This document shows positions 12,626-24,779 of a stretch of 64,000 nucleotides of DNA, in pieces. The notes under the pieces were generated by a model that made no database searches, had not been told where the DNA came from, and saw nothing but the letters and a program-made list of their open reading frames with translations. Both the position numbers and the translations under genes were made by a program. Origin of the DNA: Isoetes taiwanensis. Lineage: Eukaryota > Streptophyta > Lycopodiopsida > Isoetales > Isoetaceae. The stretch covers positions 1,178,001 to 1,242,000 of the forward strand of contig JAJEKV010000093.1 of assembly GCA_021234155.1 (NCBI GenBank), given 5' to 3'. Numbering within the stretch: the first letter of the stretch is position 1; each line of letters begins with the position of its first letter.

Positions 12626-13143
12626 TATTGTCAGATTTAATAGATAGCACTTCAAGAACGCCAGGGCGAATCGAGTTGTGCACTTGCGTATAATAACTTC
12701 TAGCCATTGGATTACTTTGGGAACCTGTAGATTTCAAGTGGCCATGTCTATGAGTTGTTGATGTTGTGTACTAAATCTCGTATAGCCACTCTCTCTTGGT
12801 GCTTGTATACATAAATATGGATGTGTTGTGGCTATGGATGTGTTGTGAATAACACCATGTAACTTTCGAAGGCATTGCATTATTTAGAATGACCTTAGAC
12901 AACCTGTTTACTATGTGTTGCACCTTTATTTAGAGCTACTTTAAAAGTACTTTGCTATTAAAAATACTTGCATCTTGTTAATTGTATGTGCACATAAAAT
13001 ATGAAACGTGTGTTCATGAGTCTTGCCAATTAAATATGAAACACTGCAAAAGATGAAATATGACAATTGCAAATAATGAAAGATGGGGTTAATGGATTAT
13101 CTTGAATATATGGATCCATGTGTGCCTATTGTAATATTGTAGG

Positions 13144-13643
13144 AAACAATGAGTGGAGTATTGTCTGGTTTTATGCCCTCACTTGCAGGCTGCCTGGGAT
13201 TGGGTTAGGGCTCTGTTTCAGGTGAGATTGACTAGCCAGCAGTTGCTGCTTCATGTGTATCCTGGTGCTTGGCCGCTCTTGCGGCAGCAAGCCTTGCATC
13301 TGTGCGTGGCTTGGTTGGTGTGGTTGATTTGGAAGCGGCGGTGGTTGTGGATCTTTCAGGGGATTTAGCAGCCTGCAGTCTCTCTGATTCCTCGACTCAG
13401 GTACAAGCTATTTCAAAGCTTTCTGGTGTTCCCGGGAGTAGTAGAGCGGAAGTTTGCCATTTGGCGGGACTTCTTGGGTGTTGTAGATGGTGATGGTCGG
13501 TTTGTACAGGAGTAGAGTTGCAGTTTTTCTGTGAGTTTGTTGTGGAGTGTCGAGGTATCGCTGTCTCTTTGGGGCAGTTCTCCTTCCTCCTCACTTGCTT
13601 TGTAACATTACCATTCTTTTAATATATTGATGACACAGTTCTT

Positions 13644-13675
<32 letters not shown>
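13144..13675 (+). mobile_element. 5'-truncated LINE 3' end with poly(A)
   Basis: The frame from 13153 reads EYCLVLCPHLQ and later WLVWLIWKRRW, the typical end of plant L1-type ORF2 (zf-RVT region: cysteines followed by a Trp-rich stretch). About 250 bp of untranslated sequence follows, ending TTCTTC plus a poly(A) at 13645-13675. The same layout and TTCTTC-A(n) ending appear in the LINE tail at 49549-50032. All upstream domains are missing. No convincing target duplication found. Confidence 0.75.
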
Positions 13676-13678
<3 letters not shown>

Positions 13679-13756
13679 TGCTTACAAAACAATGATCTAT
13701 GCTTAAAAAAGAAAGGACAAAGATAGAGAATTGTATGACCTGTAGGCCATATTGGT

Positions 13757-13897
13757 AAGGAGTGAGCGAGCCATTGTCCCACACTTTCATTTCTATTAAG
13801 GAGTGAGCAATCCATTGTCCCAAGCCATTGTCTGAAGCTTCTGTTCCATTAAGGAGTGAGCGAACCATTGTCCCATGCTTCCATTCCCGTTCGTAGT
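13757..13897. repeat. ~50-bp minisatellite, three copies
   Basis: Three imperfect copies of a unit containing AAGGAGTGAGCGAACCATTG and TCCCA..CTTC. Confidence 0.7.
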
Positions 13898-14579
13898 TGA
13901 CATTGTACCAAGCCAAAGAGAAAAAGTAAACTCTCTTTTTTTTTTCTTTTTAAACATGACATAGAAGAATGTTGGTGGAATTTCAAAATTAAATCATGTT
14001 CTTAGAAGGGTCTGTCTCTGAATCGTATTCCACTTCCCAGGACCCATTCTGGTAAGAAATTGCATCACCGGATTAGATTTGAAGCTTAGAAGAAGGATCT
14101 GGCTATGGCGGATTGAAGAATCTTACCTCCAGCGAAGGAACTATAGCCGTCTTGATGCTAGGATTGAACCGTATTTTTAGAATTTTGGAAGAACTCAAAG
14201 CTCGATCTGCATGTAGTATACCGGGCTTGCTGCTCAGCAATGTTCAAACCTTCATTCTAGACTCTGATTTCTACTTCAATAGCGGGTTTATAGAGCGAAG
14301 ACGAAAGAAAAATAGGCGTGCCGTCCCGAACACGAAAGAAAGAACAGGGACGAAAGTGCATAAGCCGAAGAGAGGTCAAAAACCCTACCCGTAAGGCTAA
14401 ACAAAAAAATTTGAGGACGTGGCATCATCTCCACCATTGTTACAATTGATCAAATCCAGACCGTCAGATTTAGGGCGTGGTCCATTACAAAACATTATAA
14501 TATAAGATATATATTGTTTGATTCTTCTTGATTGTTATAATTTTTATAAGTTTTAATTATATAAGTTTATCTTTCAATT

Positions 14580-15110
14580 AAAACTATAATGGTTATCAAA
14601 GAATAAACTTGATTTCCAAACTAATTTTCGTTTGAATCTATTTAGAATTAGACATTTCAAGAATATAAAAATTTCAATTTGTAGTGATTTAACAGATTCA
14701 AAATTTAGCAATCATGATAATTAAATGAAACTGATGGTTTGATAAACGATTAACTAAAACTACTATTAGAATTTCACAATTTACAAGCTTTTGCACTTTT
14801 AAAAATACTTTAAGAAAAGTTTTAGGTTGAAATTAATTAAATGATATAAAGTTATTGGTTTAATAATAACTATTGGATAATTTATTATTGATGAGATAAA
14901 ATATATTTTCATCTAATCAATAATAAACTATTCATTTTTTATAAAACATAAAAGTAATCACTTAATTAATTTCAATCTAAAACTTTCTTTAAATATTTTA
15001 AAAAGAATAGTGTTTTAATTATACAGAGTTATCTTAGATGAAAATTTAATTCTAAATAGATGAAACCGAGAATTATTTTAGAAAGCAACTTTAAACTTTA
15101 GTAAATATCA
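14580..15110. repeat. AT-rich fold-back (inverted repeat) element
   Basis: The arm from about 14600 to 14890 is an imperfect reverse complement of about 14920-15110. Matching blocks include AATCTATTTAGAATTA (left) against its complement near 15045-15060, and AAAGTTTTAGGTTGAAATTA against its complement near 14965-14985. The centre of symmetry is near 14900. This is the form of a MITE or fold-back element. A related single arm lies at about 16440-16530. Confidence 0.65.
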
Positions 15111-16780
15111 TATTTTTGATCAAATTATTAAAATCAATAAGAGCTAAAAATACATATAATATTATCATGGCATCCGTGGACTATATTTATTAGATTTGAC
15201 TAAGTCCAAATTTTGTTAAATATGTCATTATTTAATAGGCAGCGGGTAAATGGTTATGGATGTCAAGAAGAGAAACATAAATGGAGAAGAAAAAGATGTT
15301 TAGGAGAGTTACGGGGTATGTCCCTTCGTTTGTGTCAGACAAAGCAAGTGTTTTTTTAATAGTAAATGCCCCCTTACAGTTTGATGCCTAAATGTGAATT
15401 TCTTTTCTGCAGAATTGTAAACGAGATGACTCCAAAAAATTACAATGTCAAGCTTAAACAATTATTGCAATCCATAGACTCTGCAGAATTGTCGGCTGAG
15501 CACAATGACCTTCTAAAGAGCCTTCGCATCTCGTTGTTTTATCTCGTGTATTTACCCTTGCTGTGGGTGAGCCTCCATATTGTTCAATGTTTTCCTTCGC
15601 TGTGCCACATGAGCCAACGTCTTATTCAATGTTTTTCCATTTATGTGCTCAGCTCGGTCAAATGCTTCAGGTGTTCCCTTCACTTGAAGGAGACGAGCCT
15701 CTGGAATGACATGCTTTGATGCGAGTATTAAAATCAGAAATTGATGAATGAAAGATCAAAAAAGTGGCTAGACATTTCTCGCTCTGCACCAAAGCATAAA
15801 AGATATAAAAGTTATAATTGCTTGCGCTCTGCATCAAAGCATAAAGCTCTGTATAGTTAAATGTCGGTAGTGAAATTTAAAATTCTATTTACGCAAGTGG
15901 AAATATCTGGTATAGAGAGTAAAAGATGATAGAAAATAACAGAAAATATTCTTCATCAACAACAAATAAACTATATTGTAATGTTTATTTGCTTGATCAA
16001 ATATAAACTGTTTAGCATGTATATTCTAGTTCTATATAACTTATTATTCATGGCTTCTTCACGCCTATTGCTTTCATATTTAATTATGTAATTGTTTTAA
16101 GATGGGGAAGAGATCCGAGTAGGATCATGTGCTAAGATTGAAGAGATTTTATTGCAAAAAACTTCTACTTAAATGTCAAATTTTCAAAAGAGTTACAGTA
16201 TTCACAACATATGGTGTGGAAAAATGGTTGAATGACGTATATATTTTGCTTGTCATTAGAGAATAATGCAATGTAAAAATATAAGCTTCATGAGTAGCAA
16301 ACTATAAATACATATCCGAAAATGTTAGACATATTCAACTTCAATTTAAAGTAATTTGTTTATTTTTCATTGTTATTATTATATTATAATATTTCAAATG
16401 ATATAGTATTTTATTTTGTTATTTACGACAACAATAAACTAATTAAGAAATTATTCACTAACTAATTTCAACCTAAAAGTTCATTTAGAAGACAATATTT
16501 TAAGCATATATAGTTTTTTTTACAATTTATATAGATTTAAAAGTTATTAAAATTTACAAATAATAGTATATAAATGATACTAGACAAAGTTTAATAAATC
16601 AAAAGATCAGAATATAATTTAATAACAACATTACAAATATAAAGTGCGGGATCACGCGAATGCCAAGTACCGCTCCTATCAGACTCTCATGATATAGGCA
16701 GATACATGGGGTTAGGCTGGAGAGGCGGTGAGGTATCTTAAAGCGGTAAAGAAGCGGAATATGATAGAGAATCACGCAAA
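15111..16780. other. AT-rich, no gene assigned
   Basis: Mostly A/T. It includes a possible short exon-like frame near 15415-15535 (discussed under rejected items), the repeated phrase GCTCTGCA(C/T)CAAAGCATAAA at about 15781 and 15825, and a fragment similar to the right arm of the fold-back element. Confidence 0.4.
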
Positions 16781-16785
16781 GGGAG

Positions 16786-17300
16786 ATGGTAACCACCCGA
16801 CTTCAGAAAAGGGAAAACGAGCTGCGCATGCAACTGTCGCAGACTGAGGCTCTATTGGAAGAACCGAATAGGTTGCAGAATGAAATCCTCAGAAATTTCA
16901 AAGAGACACAGCACATAATTCCAATATTGTGTCAAGAGATTGATCAAAGTAGGAGCCCACATAGGCGGGATAGAAAAGGATGAAGATGCAATGGGAAAAC
17001 AAGAACTGATAGATTATTTATATATGCTCAAAAAGGAAGTAATCAGATGCAAGGCATTGGAAACACTCTTGAAGAAAACAGATCTGTAGGTAGGCAATGA
17101 TCTTAAAGCCCACTTCGAGGCAAACTGCCATCTGTTCCAATAGAGAAGGGAAGCACATGTCCTATTACTGTTAGACAGAACATAGCATTTTGCAAGCGAA
17201 CTCGACAATCTATTGGCCATCTTCGGCAACTAATCAGACTACAAACTTAAGCTGGAAGACGTGATAAATGAGAAAGAGTTCAAAGGACGGGAGGGGGTGT
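16786..17300 (+). pseudogene. Decayed coiled-coil protein frame, unknown family
   Basis: The frame starts MVTTRLQKRENEL and runs to a stop at 16981-16983. The next frame continues in sense (GKQELIDYLYMLKKEV, later HFEANCHLFQ and LKLEDVINEKEF) with several stops. Heptad-like Leu/Ile spacing indicates a coiled coil. It lies upstream of the LINE at 19.8 kb and could be part of the 5' region of that or another retroelement (some plant gag proteins begin MVTTR). That link is only a guess. Confidence 0.35.
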
Positions 17301-17953
17301 CAACATAGACGAACCAGAATTTTAGTATTCTTAATTGGTTGAATGATGTTCTTTCTTTAATATATTTTGGTATTTAGTCTAAATCCCTCGGGCGTGGACA
17401 AAACCCCTCGATCTCTTCTGAATGGAGCAATGTATAATCAAATACATTGAATGAATCTAAGGTGTAGAACGAGTATATTTTGTGTAACTCCTAACTCCCT
17501 CCATAGCATAGCAGGCGAGAGATGGCCCATAACTACTGATCCAGTAGTCAAAGCCGTCTGAAGTCGGCCCAGGGGGAGAGGCTCGAAGGGGGAAGAAATC
17601 TCGGTGGGGCAAACTCAAAGAACCACTCTTGAACGTTGAAAATTAAAGCCGTTGAGTAAAGGTTAATAAGGGAATAAAATATACAATACAATAACTTAAA
17701 CCCTAGGATTAATTCAAATTTAAAGAGCGTAAGAGAACAGAAGTGGCGTAGGAATGGAAATAGATAATGTGGATATGAGACGGCGACGAGTGGGCTGGCA
17801 TGACACCCACATCATCGGACGATAGTTCGGGCAGTAGAAACGAGTAGAAGACACGAAAGCAACCATCTATGATGGATATACACTAACAGATTATATAGGG
17901 TCTTAAGCCTAAAATAATAGAGGACTACACATACAAAAAGCGGGTAGCCGTTA

Positions 17954-18403
17954 ATGATTAACCGGGCAAGGTACGAGGGAGCTAAGGGCACAGACTGTCA
18001 GTGTAAAGCGGGTGAGACTACGATATCTTCACCGTACACGTATACGAATTGTCTATTTTGCGATAGGATTCACCATGCCCAAACCATGAAGGATGCCGGA
18101 TACAACCTGCGACTGTTGGAGGTCATGGAAGTTTTAACAGATAAAAATGACACAGTAAGGAGGCGCGACAAGGAGCGGGTGCTGATGTGCCTTAATTGGT
18201 TGCAATTGAATGCAACAATCCAGAAGTCTGCTAACTATCAACACGATCTGCTAGTCGATGATTTTGAAAAGGTATGCGTGATCTGCTGTGAAAAAAATCC
18301 GACTGAACACATATGCCGAGCACTACTTGCAAGGAATTCGGAGAAGAACAAGACAGCCGAGGAGACTTCAACAGGGAAGAAAACAGGCAGGCAGAGAATT
18401 TGA
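17954..18403 (+). CDS. Unknown cysteine-containing protein
   Basis: A 150-codon open frame with CQCKAG, a CLFCDRIHH segment and a CVICCEKNPTEHIC segment; Cys and His spacing suggests metal binding (C-x2-C followed by H-H, and C-x2-CC followed by H-x2-C). The C-terminus is rich in K, R and T. I do not recognise the family. It sits in a retroelement-rich stretch and may be an accessory frame of a LINE. Start codon uncertain. Confidence 0.35.
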   Translation: MINRARYEGAKGTDCQCKAGETTISSPYTYTNCLFCDRIHHAQTMKDAGYNLRLLEVMEVLTDKNDTVRRRDKERVLMCLNWLQLNATIQKSANYQHDLLVDDFEKVCVICCEKNPTEHICRALLARNSEKNKTAEETSTGKKTGRQRI

Positions 18404-19790
18404 GAAATTTAGGAGTCAACAAGCATCGAGGGAGCCGAAATGGTGGGAATCGAGGGGCGACTCCACATTTTGAGTTTATGTTTTGTGCTTCTATCCTTAG
18501 CCTCGTATTTCTGTTGTTTGTTTTTTCATTAGTCCTCTATCTGTCTCCTGAATATACTCAGCTGAACTTTTCTGTCTTAAGAACTATGAAATACGAGATA
18601 TGATTTTAATGACTTAATGTATGATTTTCTGAGTTCATTCCCCTGGTCAAAGAGCCGGAATTGTATAGCATAGACATTTGTACATGAACTACATGAATCA
18701 CGCAAATCTTTGGTAACCTGGGAGTTATAGGCGATACGAATAGCATAATCGCGAAGTTTTAATCTGAGAGTGATAGGAGGCGTGAGTAGCTTGGCCGTGA
18801 ACAGAAATATAACAAGAATGGAAATGTAGACAGAAAAATCTCTACTAGCAGCACAACACCGAATGGAAAACAACGAGGTGCAAACATAAAGGACACTGCC
18901 AACAGACGAAAACACGAATACGGTCGTGGGCAACAGGGAGACGTGACATGAAAAATATGGGTGGCGAATGCAATGGGAATAAAAGCCACCACAGTATGGA
19001 GGTCCAATAGCTATCAATATATGAAATCTGCAGGTGGCAAAGGAAAAAGGGAGACAAGTCATCACAACAGGAACACCCGGCGAACAAGAATAAACAAGCA
19101 AATATTTAAATGAGTAAAAGGCGGACGGAACAAGATACGGGACAGAGAGGCCCAGCCTCCACCGTACACCAGGATAGCGAGGGCTTAGACTCACCAACTG
19201 GTTATCCGGACTACTATAGGCTCAAAATCCTCATGAATGGAGTAAGTATGGGCAACACGGAAAAAGCAGCCATGAGAAAGGATATAAAGCAACTTTACTA
19301 CTATCAATAAGGAGACTGGGCTATGCTACAGACTAAGGGGTGCAACCCCTGACATAGGCCGGGATAGCGAGGGCTCGACTCTTCAACTGGTACCTGGATC
19401 ACCAAAATGACATATTAACGAAACAAATAAAATAATAAATAACAAACAAAACATCTTGGAAGTTAACTACCAAAAATCAGATTGGTACAAAGAGGGTCAC
19501 CCCCAGCCAATCAACAGGAACGATAAGGTAAAACCTATCGTCCTTACTTTCAAAATCAGGCTAAGAAGCAATAAATACTCGATTGCATACATAACAGTAT
19601 ATAGGATTCAGAAACAACAAATCGAATAATATATAGAGGTGGGTAGAATAATTATGACCATTTCAAATTCAAATTCAAATATCGCATTACGGCTGTTTCA
19701 AATAAGGGACCGTTTGGGAGACGGAATATATTGTATGGAGGGGATATAGTAACCACAACAGAAGAGCTTCAGCACAGTCAACCAGACGAG
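18404..19790. other. No gene assigned
   Basis: A 206-codon minus-strand frame (18577-19197) is rich in S, F and C with no domain and looks like a chance antisense frame. On the plus strand the phrase GGATAGCGAGGGCT recurs near 19172 and 19360. Confidence 0.4.
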
Positions 19791-19821
19791 TATCGCCACT
19801 GTGTATTACACCCAAGGATCG

Positions 19822-20768
19822 ATGGCAGATAACACCATCCTCAGCCAGCAGAAGAAGGGAGATATGGCAAGAGCACCAGTAAGTCAGCAAGATCTCAAAG
19901 ACTTCCTAGCCCAGATGAATAAGCAGTTGGAAGCTAGAATCCCAAGCATAGATGCACTCAATACGTTGGCGGAAACGGCTAATCATAACAAGATAGCCAT
20001 CTCCAGCATGGATATAAGGGTACAAGGGGTCGAGAGGACAAGCAAAGAGATGCAGCGGAGGATAAATGAGATCGAGAAAGAGAAAGCCAAGATCATGCAG
20101 AGGTTGGTTGAGTTAGAAAAGGTGAATGTTGAATTAGATACATGGAAATCCTTTGATAGAATAAAGCCGCATATCATGGAATTTGAAGAACAGAATAAGA
20201 TTAAACATGACGTTAGGTTGATAGGGGTAGTAGAGAAGCCTAACGAAGACACATACCGAGTTACTGCAGAGATAATAGAGATGGTCTTCAAAGAACACCG
20301 AAGCATAATCGTCAAAGCAATACGATCGGGCCAATGGGGCAAGGCACATGACAGCGAAGGAACGGATACTGCGCATGGGATCCAGACTGAGGAATGGAAT
20401 CAAGGTACAAGAAGCACTAACGGTAGCGTCAGGGGCTACACAGAGAATTGGCTAGAGCCAGGGAATTGAATCAGGCAGGGATACATGCGGGAGTCAGAAA
20501 TGGGAAAGTGTACCTGCACAAACGGATCAAGGATCAACCACTCCTGGGACAGGAACAGAATGTGGAGAGACTGGATGCCATAAGGTCAAAAGGACCAGAG
20601 GGTGAGGACAACAACCCCCCAATGGCGACGAAGCAAAGGCAGGATGGGGGAGCATCGGGGGGAGCACCGATGGAGAGAGTTCTCGAAGCGATACAGCCTG
20701 GGACAAAAGGAAGAAATGAAAACAAGGCCGGCAAAGACCATGTGCACCAAAATGGACATATGGTCTAG
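19822..20768 (+). pseudogene. LINE ORF1 protein, frameshifted
   Basis: From the ATG at 19822 (MADNTILSQQ) the frame encodes a long coiled coil (about residues 45-115, e.g. MQRRINEIEKEKAKIMQRL). An RNA-binding-like segment follows with HDVRLIGVVEKPNEDT, which resembles the RIIGVPE-type motif of L1 ORF1 proteins. After a frameshift near 20340-20450 the C-terminal part reappears as ARELNQAGIHAGVRNGKVYL. ORF1 proteins form trimers that coat LINE RNA. Similarity is by pattern only. Confidence 0.6.
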
Positions 20769-20849
20769 CCTCGATCACAAAAACCCGGGAGCGACCCAGA
20801 AGAACAGCTAGTGGGTCGGAACATACAGAGACCCCAAAGGAAAAGACGC

Positions 20850-21660
20850 TGACCATATGGTATTGGAATTGCACAGGATACCCATGGGATGACGGAGAGA
20901 GACTTAAGGAAACCCACAACTGCGGTATAATATGTCTGGTAGAGACATGGGAACACAACATCAAGAGACTGCCGGAGGAAGAGGGGTATCAACTATTCAC
21001 ATATTGAAAAGACAAAGATTTTAAGATAGAAAGAGGGAGCACAGGCCTAGCCTGCTATGTGAAAGAGAGTATAGCCAATAATGCATGTATTTTACATTCA
21101 GATATCAATAAAAGATACATGATGCTAAGCATACAATTGCATAACAAAAAAGGTTTTAACTCTGATTATGGCATACTACCCGCCAAACAGTGACAAGCTG
21201 GAACTGCTGGACCTGGGGAAGAGCATGATGAAATGGAAGGACCAGGGACCCATGATACTGATAGGGGATCTGAATGCCAGAACATGTCAGGAGCAAGCAC
21301 AAGTGACGGGTATAAACGAAATGGATGGACAATGGACACACACTACGAGGTCACAGGATTGGAGAAGAAGTACAGAGGACAAGGCAGAGATCAATGCCAA
21401 AGGTGGGCTACTGTTAGAGATATGCACAGCGATAGGGGTCATTATAGCCAACGGGGTACAAAAGTGGTGTGGATCCGGGGAATTCACAAGCCAGAACGCA
21501 CATGGAAAAAGCATAGTTGACTATGTGATAATAAATGACCAAGCAACGACAAGCATCTTAAGCTTCGTGCTATTGGAGTGGCCGATGAGAAGAGGGAGAG
21601 CCACAAATCAATTCAGCTAATGCTCAAACAGAGCGAAGAGGCACAGACAGATACGACATA
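20850..21660 (+). pseudogene. LINE ORF2 endonuclease domain, broken
   Basis: Pieces in order: WNCTGYPW and ICLVETWEHN (the Asn and Glu of the AP-endonuclease fold), a stop near 21005, then in another frame YYPPNSDKLELL, MILIGDLNARTC (catalytic GDLNA), HGKSIVDYVIIND, and finally ESHKSIQ in place of SDHxxI. The domain order is that of the LINE endonuclease, which nicks target DNA. Several frameshifts and the D-to-S change in the last motif make it inactive. No reverse transcriptase follows. Confidence 0.7.
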
Positions 21661-21689
21661 TAAGCAAAATAACGCGGAAACGAAAGTGA

Positions 21690-23210
21690 AAAAGTCGCAT
21701 TTAATTAAAATGGGTCTCATGCCATTCCCACTTTTTTTTTGGAACCCTGTTATTTTACACGAAAAGGACGAGGGAAACTTTTAAAACCGCATTATTGCTT
21801 TAGAAGATGCATGTTTTCCTCTAAGAAAGAAAATATTAAGGAAAATTACGTGGTCTATTTTTCTCGGTTAGCGAGTCGAGAAGATAAAGTGCACAGCTAA
21901 AACCAATGAAAATGTTATCTCTACGTAACGGAAGTCTTTGATCGCCACGAATTTTTATTCATAAATAATTTAATTACATTGTATTTTATAGTGGTTGGAG
22001 ATACCATGATGGTCGAGCTGGCACAAATATTACATCATCTTCGCACACAGACCACCTACTGAGAATAGCATGCAGAGCAAGGTCCGAGGTGTTCCAAGCC
22101 ATGAAAGCAACTTGAAGAGAATAGAAATCTGAACACGCTGGCCTGACCAATGCATGTCATCAACCTCTTCTCGTCCTCATTCTTCAATGAACGGGTCTTT
22201 TCATGGCTCTTGATCACGTCCTTTCTGTTCGCGATTTGTACTGGGAAAGGCAAAATCAAGTTAATAAAAGTGATGCTATAAATAATACAAATAAGAAAAC
22301 AACCAGTTCTAAGGGCCATTTCTGAAGAAAGTAGGTCTGAGGCCCTTTCTCGACTTGCGAGTCGAGGAAAGGGTTCGGCCTTTTCTCGACTCATGGAGTC
22401 ATGAGTCGAGAAATGTAGCTTAGAGCCAAAAAAAAGCTTTTTTTCCTTTTTTTTTAAGTAGAAAAATAAAAGTTCTTTGAGGGCCTTTCTCGACTCGCGA
22501 GTCGAGAAAGGCCCTAAGGCCGCTCTGAGAGCATTTCTCGACCGAAGTCGAGAAAATATAACAAAAAAAAAAAAAAAAAAAAAAAAAGAGAGAAGAAAAA
22601 ACACACACACAGAAAAACTTTTTTACCCCCTTTTTTTTAAGTAGGCAAAAAAAAAGTTTTTTGAGGGTCTTCAAGAAAGACCCTCAAGGCCCCTCTGATG
22701 GCTTTTCTCAACTCGCGAGTCGAAAGGCGACTCCGTGAGTGATAAACGCGATTTTCGGGGCGAGAAGTTTTTTGACATCATGCGAGCAAGGTCCGAGGTG
22801 TTCCAAGCCATGAAAGCAACTTGAAGAGAATAGAAATCTGAACACGTTGGCCTGACCAATGCATGTCACCAACCTCTTCTCGTCCTTATTCTTCAATGAA
22901 CGGGTCTTTTCATGGCTCTTGATCACGTCCTTTCTGTTCGCAATCTGTACTGGGAAAGGCAAAATCAAGTGAATGAAAGTGATGCTATAAACAATACAAA
23001 TAAGAAAAAACAAACATTTCCTTATGTCCAACTCGTTTTGAAACAAAGATCATTCAAAGTTCTAAGGGCCATTTTGCATAAAAAAAAAAAAAGCAAAAGT
23101 CAGACGAGGCCCTTTCTCGACTCGTGAGTCAGAAAGGGCCTAAGGCCCCTCTGAGGGCCTTTTTCGAGTCGAGAAATGTAGCTTAGAGACAAGGGATGAC
23201 AGGTAAGCTA
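21690..23210 (-). mobile_element. Palindrome-rich repeat family, copy A
   Basis: Defined by its inverted relative at 48690-49560. It contains repeated perfect or near-perfect palindromes around CTCGACTCGCGAGTCGAG (near 22345, 22380, 22490, 22700, 23115), A-rich spacers, and an exon-like coding block on the minus strand present twice (see 22078-23000). One end has the sequence AAGTCGCATTT...GGGTCTCATGCC near 21695-21725, mirrored at 49520-49560. No transposase seen, so it is probably non-autonomous. Outer ends are approximate. Confidence 0.65.
22078..23000 (-). repeat. Duplicated ~210-bp coding-like block
   Basis: Positions 22078-22290 and 22787-23000 are about 95% identical. On the minus strand both read NRKDVIKSHEKTRSLKN then DEKRLVTCIGQA and FRFLFSSSCFHGL, just after a CCCAG that could be a splice acceptor. 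A third, diverged copy lies at 49015-49170 in the opposite orientation. The protein family is not recognised. Conservation of the frame in three copies suggests a captured exon or a lost element gene. Confidence 0.6.
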
Positions 23211-23820
23211 TAGAACACCACGGCTTATCGCCCTTCACCTTATTCTCTTAGTAGAAATTGGTCAGACATAAGGAGTACCAATTTAGCAGAATAGGAAGTG
23301 AAAAAGTCAACAAATCAGTCATGAAATGTATTCTTTTAGTCTATCAGTTGGGGCAAGAACCAGCAAATAAAGACACTCGAATGCCGCTTATCTTGCTCAT
23401 GTAACAAAGTATGTACGATTCCCAAATGCATAATGCATAAAAACAAATAAACATATAGGCATAATGTCGTGTAACAACAATCTGCAAATTAAAACCTTAT
23501 AAACATAAAGCTCCAATACTTTATTCTTGCAATACGATGCATGCCAAATGGAAAAATGCCAACATATGTAAAATAACAATAAGTTTGCATATCATATACG
23601 CCAAGACGACATGTTTTGCTTCACCTACTTGTATATATAATGGAAACTCATTTGAAATTCATTCTCCAAATAGAAACAATGCTCACACAGACCTGGAATG
23701 AAACCTTTGATTTGCAATAGGTCGGTTGAAACATTTGTTGCAGAGAATGTGCACACATTTATATGGGTTGGATGCCATTAAATGTGTCATTATTGCTCTC
23801 ATGCAAAATATAGCATGCTG
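23211..23820. other. No gene recognised
   Basis: AT-rich DNA without domains, between the palindrome-rich repeat and the 45-bp direct repeat. Confidence 0.4.
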
Positions 23821-23865
23821 ACCAAGATGAACAGATCATAACCCTTCTAGAATAACTGTTCCATC
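23821..23865 (+). repeat. 45-bp direct repeat, left copy
   Basis: Identical over 45 bases to 31024-31068, with sequence differing immediately on both sides. The pair brackets the retroelement described below. Confidence 0.9.
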
Positions 23866-24604
23866 GCCATTTAAAGATGCATACAAACTGAATGAATCTG
23901 GCAGACCTTTTCACTTTACTGGTGCAGCAGCCAAATAGAAGAGGCCCATGGCTATTAAGGCATATAGATGGATCTGCACAGCAAAAGACTTCTACAATAG
24001 AAGATGAAACTAGTAAATCGGCTTAGATTCAAGAGTACTGGAAAGGCAGAAGCCTCTTTGAGCAGCAAATGGATAATCGGCAGCCATTTCTCGCGCCACA
24101 GGTCATAGCCTAATGTCAATCATGGAAAATGTTCAAGAACCCTAAATGTTAGGGTTGCCATTTATACCTGTTATTGTCCATAAAAATGTGTAGACGTGTT
24201 GCCATATCTACTCCCCTTATCTCCATTTCAAATGCCAAGAGAAGACCATAATCGGCTCACCTCTTTAAACGTCAAGAGTAGATCATATTTGGCTATCTAA
24301 AATTGTTAGAAGCAATAAAAGGCATTAAAAAGCCATGCAATCCAAGGAGATGACAAGTGCACACATGCAAGAGTCATTCAACTATGAAAAAATGTTAAAA
24401 GATATCACATGCATTACCAAGTCATGCAAACCAAGGAAGTGACATGCAAACGCATGTGTAGATTCAAAAAACACTTTCAAGCATAAAATAGATATTATAC
24501 AAAAGGCCCTACAAGACAAACTTGCCTTTATATGGCCATCTTGTAATCTGTGAACACCATTACTAGCTTAGGCAATCCTAACTTAGTTATACATGTTCAA
24601 TATA

Positions 24605-24779
<175 letters not shown>

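Larger units (their letters stand above)
19801..21685 (+). mobile_element. LINE (L1-like), ORF1 plus endonuclease, reverse transcriptase missing
   Basis: Order on the plus strand is an ORF1-type coiled-coil protein followed by an apurinic-type endonuclease. The element stops before the reverse transcriptase, where the palindrome-rich repeat (from about 21690) begins, so it was cut by that insertion or by a deletion. Confidence 0.7.

Noticed and set aside
15390..15560. Possible exon reading IVNEMTPKNYNVKLKQLL after TTCTGCAG, slightly like the MIF4G region of eIF4G
   Set aside because: Similarity is confined to a few residues, no neighbouring exon was found, and the following sequence has no family features.
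18577..19197. 206-codon minus-strand frame rich in Ser, Phe and Cys
   Set aside because: No domain, no promoter or splice context, overlapping shorter frames in other registers; most likely chance.
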